Program-made: the position numbers and the translations under genes | Shown: one piece after another, positions 38,622 through 41,052 of the stretch | Layout of the letters: every line of letters starts with the position of its first letter | Position numbering within the stretch: the first letter of the stretch is position 1 | Assembly (NCBI GenBank): GCA_002716585.1 | Contig: PBBL01000090.1 | Location: 1-41,052, forward strand | Length of the DNA stretch: 41,052 nucleotides | Reading direction: 5' to 3' | From: Myxococcales bacterium | GTDB lineage: Bacteria > Myxococcota_A > Bradymonadia > Bradymonadales > GCA-2716585 | Notes under the pieces: model-generated | Told to the model about the DNA's origin: nothing | The model's input: only the letters and a program-made list of their open reading frames with translations | Databases searched by the model: none

Positions 38622-38698
38622 ATCCACGTCAACCGGCAGGCGTGAACGCGAGCGTTTGATGGGTTGTTGAGCACCCCCCACCCGAACAGGAGCCTGGG
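38622..38698. other. Leader of the DUF1152 gene
   Basis: 77 bp following the array. Ends in CAGGAGCCTGGG before ATG 38699, a good RBS. No other signal seen. Confidence 0.4.
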
Positions 38699-39658
38699 AT
38701 GAACCTCCGTGACAACCCCTTCTTCGCCCAACTCGACGGCTGCGAGCGGATCCTGCTGGCGGGGATGGGCGGTGGCTTCGACCTGTACTGTGGGCTCCCG
38801 CTCTACTTCGCGCTGCGCGGTGAGCCGGGGCGGGAGGTGCACCTGGCGAACCTCACCTTCGCCAACACCCGCAGGCTGGGGCCGCGCCTGAGCGAGGTGT
38901 CCGTTGAGGTGAACGCCGACTCGGGGCCTCCCGACAGCTACTTCCCGGAGCGTCACTTCTGCGCCTTCATGCGGGAGCGGTACGGCGAGGAGGTGGGGGT
39001 GGTGTGTGTGGAGCGGGGTGGGGAGGTGCAGGTGCGGGAGGCGTATCGGCGGCTCGCGGAGCGGCTGGAGCTGGACGCGATCGTGCTGGTGGATGGCGGC
39101 ACGGACAGCCTGATGCGCGGCGACGAGGCGGGGCTGGGGACGCCTCATGAGGACGCGCTCAGCCTCGTGGCGGTGGCGTCGGAGGAGGTGGGGGTCGAGG
39201 TCAAGCTGATGGCCAGCCTGGGGTTCGGGATCGACGCGTTCCATGGGGTGTGCCACGCCCACATGCTGGAGAACGTGGCGGCGCTGATGCAGGAGGGCGC
39301 GTTCCTGGGCACCGTGGCGCTGTTGCCGCAGATGGAGGAGGCGCGGCGGTACATGGAGGCGGTCGATTACGCCAACGCCTGCACCCCGAACCATGAGAGC
39401 ATCGTCAACAACTCGATCGTGTCGGCGCTGGAGGGGGCGTATGGCGATGTTCACCGCACGCGGCGGACGGAGGGGGGTGAGTTGTGGATCAACCCGCTGA
39501 TGCTCCTGTACTGGACCTTTCAGCTGAAGCCGGTCGCGGAGCGGCTGCTCTACGCGGACGTGATCCGGGGGACGACGTCGTTCAATGAGCTGATCGTGCG
39601 GCTTGAGGCGTATGAGGCGGTTCGACCTCGGCGCGATCGGGTCGCGATCCCGGTGTAG
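38699..39658 (+). CDS. DUF1152 family protein
   Basis: 319 residues. ILLAGMGGGFDLYCGLPLYFAL is the Gly-rich nucleotide-binding-like N-terminus of DUF1152, LANLTFANTRRLG and VDGGTDSLMRGDEAGLGTPHEDALSLVAV are its central signature, and FGIDAFHGVCHAHMLENVAAL follows. Biochemical function of the family is unknown; a Rossmann-like fold and metabolite binding are plausible. CAGGAG before ATG 38699 supports the start. It follows the hairpin repeat array in the same direction as the EAD cassette, but base composition is host-like, so I do not count it as part of that system. Confidence 0.85.
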   Translation: MNLRDNPFFAQLDGCERILLAGMGGGFDLYCGLPLYFALRGEPGREVHLANLTFANTRRLGPRLSEVSVEVNADSGPPDSYFPERHFCAFMRERYGEEVGVVCVERGGEVQVREAYRRLAERLELDAIVLVDGGTDSLMRGDEAGLGTPHEDALSLVAVASEEVGVEVKLMASLGFGIDAFHGVCHAHMLENVAALMQEGAFLGTVALLPQMEEARRYMEAVDYANACTPNHESIVNNSIVSALEGAYGDVHRTRRTEGGELWINPLMLLYWTFQLKPVAERLLYADVIRGTTSFNELIVRLEAYEAVRPRRDRVAIPV

Positions 39659-39735
39659 ACCGTCGTCCAGGCCGCCTCGGCCTTCGGGGTGACGGTCACG
39701 CGCCTTGCCATCGTCGCTCCGGTGTCGCCTGTGCT

Positions 39736-41052
39736 TCAGGGGCTCAAGAGCGCTTCGAGCTGCTCCAGCACCCACGCCTGCCCGCCGGAGCCCGCCACGT
39801 GAATTTCGTTGTGCGCCTCGTCGTCGCTGCGGAGCCTCATCAAGCCGTCGCGCGAGCCGTCGAGGCGGCGGTTGTTGTCGCGATCGTAGAAGGGGATCAC
39901 CCCGACGAGGTCGTCCGCGGCCTGCACCTCCAGGTTGTAGCGGACGCTGTCGGGCACGACGTCCTCGACGTCGAAGCGGTCGCCCTGGCCGGGGATCGCC
40001 CAGGCGCCCTCGGCGCGGGTGATGTCGAAGGCCCAGCCCACCCCGTAGGCGCGGCTGAAGGCGTCGATCCGATCGGCCCAGCCGTCGCCCAGGTCGGCGA
40101 ACGGCTCGTCGGCCCACCCGAGGCTCTTGGCGTCGAAGTCCACCAGCACCTCCACCGGCAGCTCGGGCAGCAGCAGCAGCGCGGTGTGCAGCCACACGCA
40201 GCCGTGGGAGTGGCAGACGGTCACCACGCGGGTCGGGTCCTCGAAGCCCGTGACCCAGGCGTCGCGGATCGTCTCCAGCGCCTCCAGCAGGCTCAGGAAG
40301 CCTCGGACGTAGGGCGCCTCCTGCTCGCCCGGGAGCCAGGCGTCCCGATCGAACGTGCGGTCGAAGAGTTCGTCTCCGAACGCCTGGTGCTCCACCGTCC
40401 CCAACGCCCCGATCTGATCGACGATCGGCTGGTGGTGGCCGCGAAGCTCCAGGTACTCGTGGTTGATGCCGGGGCGAAGACAGCCCGGCGGGATGCAGTG
40501 ACCGGAGACAAAGAGCACCGCCCAGTCCGGCGACATCACCGGGCGTCGATCGCATGCGCTCCCGCGCCCGTCTCCGTCGGCGTCGAGCTGTTGAGGGTTG
40601 GCGATCTCGGGGCAGTTGTCGCAGGCGTCCGCGACGCCGTCGCCGTCTTGATCGCGTTGCAGCGGGTCGAAGGCGCCCGGGCAGGCGTCGCAGGTGTCTC
40701 CGACGCCGTCCTCGTCGCGGTCGCCCTGCTCAGGATCCGCCACGGACGGGCACAGGTCGCAGACGTCCACGACGCCGTCGCCGTCGCCGTCCTCCGGGGC
40801 GCGCTCCTGCAAGAACGCGGGGCAGGCGCCCTGCTCCGCGAACAGCACCTCGGCCGCCTCCCCTGGCTGCCCATGGCCCGACTCGCCGAACCCCCGACCT
40901 CCCGCGCCGCCGACGCCCGCGCGCAGGTCGTTCTCCTCCAGCGTCGGCTCCCCGGAGGCCACGTAGATCGCCGCGGAGGGGCCACCGGCGCCGCCCCCGC
41001 CGCCTCCGCCCACGCCGCCCGCGCCGCCACCTCGGGCCGAGTCGCCTCGCCC
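39736..41052 (-). CDS. Thrombospondin type-3-repeat protein with lipase-like domain (5' end off window)
   Basis: 439 codons are visible; the frame continues past the right edge, so the true N-terminus is missing. Order from the edge: a Gly-rich stretch (GRGDSARGG...GGAGG), the segment [27 protein letters not shown], three thrombospondin type-3 calcium-binding units ([62 protein letters not shown]), and a ~270-residue C-terminal hydrolase-like domain. The latter has [14 protein letters not shown] and a nucleophile-elbow-like [20 protein letters not shown], where the first Gly of GxSxG is Cys. [14 protein letters not shown] and [12 protein letters not shown] could hold the Asp and His. Probably a secreted or outer-membrane protein. 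Function beyond 'lipase-like' is not assigned. Confidence 0.78.
   Translation of the reverse strand, partial: GRGDSARGGGAGGVGGGGGGGAGGPSAAIYVASGEPTLEENDLRAGVGGAGGRGFGESGHGQPGEAAEVLFAEQGACPAFLQERAPEDGDGDGVVDVCDLCPSVADPEQGDRDEDGVGDTCDACPGAFDPLQRDQDGDGVADACDNCPEIANPQQLDADGDGRGSACDRRPVMSPDWAVLFVSGHCIPPGCLRPGINHEYLELRGHHQPIVDQIGALGTVEHQAFGDELFDRTFDRDAWLPGEQEAPYVRGFLSLLEALETIRDAWVTGFEDPTRVVTVCHSHGCVWLHTALLLLPELPVEVLVDFDAKSLGWADEPFADLGDGWADRIDAFSRAYGVGWAFDITRAEGAWAIPGQGDRFDVEDVVPDSVRYNLEVQAADDLVGVIPFYDRDNNRRLDGSRDGLMRLRSDDEAHNEIHVAGSGGQAWVLEQLEALLSP

Noticed and set aside
38211..38681. Open frames of 100-160 codons on both strands across the repeat array
   Set aside because: The repeat unit (31-32 bp) is not a multiple of three and lacks stops, so all frames stay open by composition; the products are Arg/Pro/Ala-rich and have no RBS or family resemblance.
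1..41052. tRNA and rRNA genes
   Set aside because: No tRNA-like GGTTCGAAYCC arm with a matching acceptor stem and no rRNA-like sequence was noticed on either strand; a covariance-model scan would be decisive.

Overview
The window is high-GC DNA (mostly strongly G/C at third codon positions) from a bacterium that makes many secreted lipoproteins. At least seven genes start with a signal peptide ending in a lipobox Cys, and several continue into Thr/Asp/Pro- or Gly-rich tethers (for example repeated TTGG and DTAPPEDT units). Together with a hybrid histidine kinase, thrombospondin type-3 repeats, a possible sigma-54 promoter and a PNGase F-like enzyme, this points to a Myxococcota (delta-proteobacterial) lineage such as Polyangia or Bradymonadia. 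That placement is inference; there is no rRNA or marker gene here to prove it.

Layout. Positions 1-5.9 kb: a cut-off tRNA-dihydrouridine synthase and a MaoC-type hydratase (minus), a PNGase F-like lipoprotein and a DUF938 methyltransferase (plus), a TTGG-repeat lipoprotein and an alpha/beta hydrolase (minus). 6.0-8.6 kb: a full-length homologue of eukaryotic major vault protein. 8.9-16.8 kb: a lipoprotein, a GMC oxidoreductase with a palindromic operator, a structured intergenic region with a candidate small RNA, a chlorophyllase-like lipoprotein, a lone CARF-type (APE2256-like) protein, an Ig-like lipoprotein and an FGE-fold protein. 16.6-24.7 kb: an RtcB-tail-like small ORF, an M1 aminopeptidase, a hybrid sensor kinase, lipB, a frameshifted YD-repeat lipoprotein and a zinc-ribbon/scramblase fusion. 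24.7-28 kb: an esterase, a truncated IS630-type helix-turn-helix ORF and a Cu-only-type superoxide dismutase. 28-31.3 kb: the pdhABC operon (minus), then a trans-sulfuration enzyme.

32.9-38.6 kb holds the most striking unit: four co-directional genes encoding a metallophosphoesterase, a trypsin-like protease overlapping it by a GTGA junction, an unknown helical protein, and an NB-ARC/TPR STAND ATPase. The protease carries at its C-terminus, and the STAND protein at its N-terminus, the same ~79-residue domain (about 34 identical positions without gaps by hand count). This is the arrangement expected for effector-associated adaptor domains that join an NLR-like sensor to its effector protease, i.e. 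a probable anti-phage or self/non-self conflict system. It is followed by an array of about nine 31-32 bp hairpin-forming tandem repeats. The last part has a DUF1152 gene and a cut-off Gly-rich, thrombospondin-repeat lipase-like protein.

Central metabolism (pdhABC, lipB, a trans-sulfuration enzyme) is interspersed with surface lipoproteins and accessory systems. lipB and pdhC are functionally linked because the E2 lipoyl lysine needs octanoylation, but they are not in one operon.
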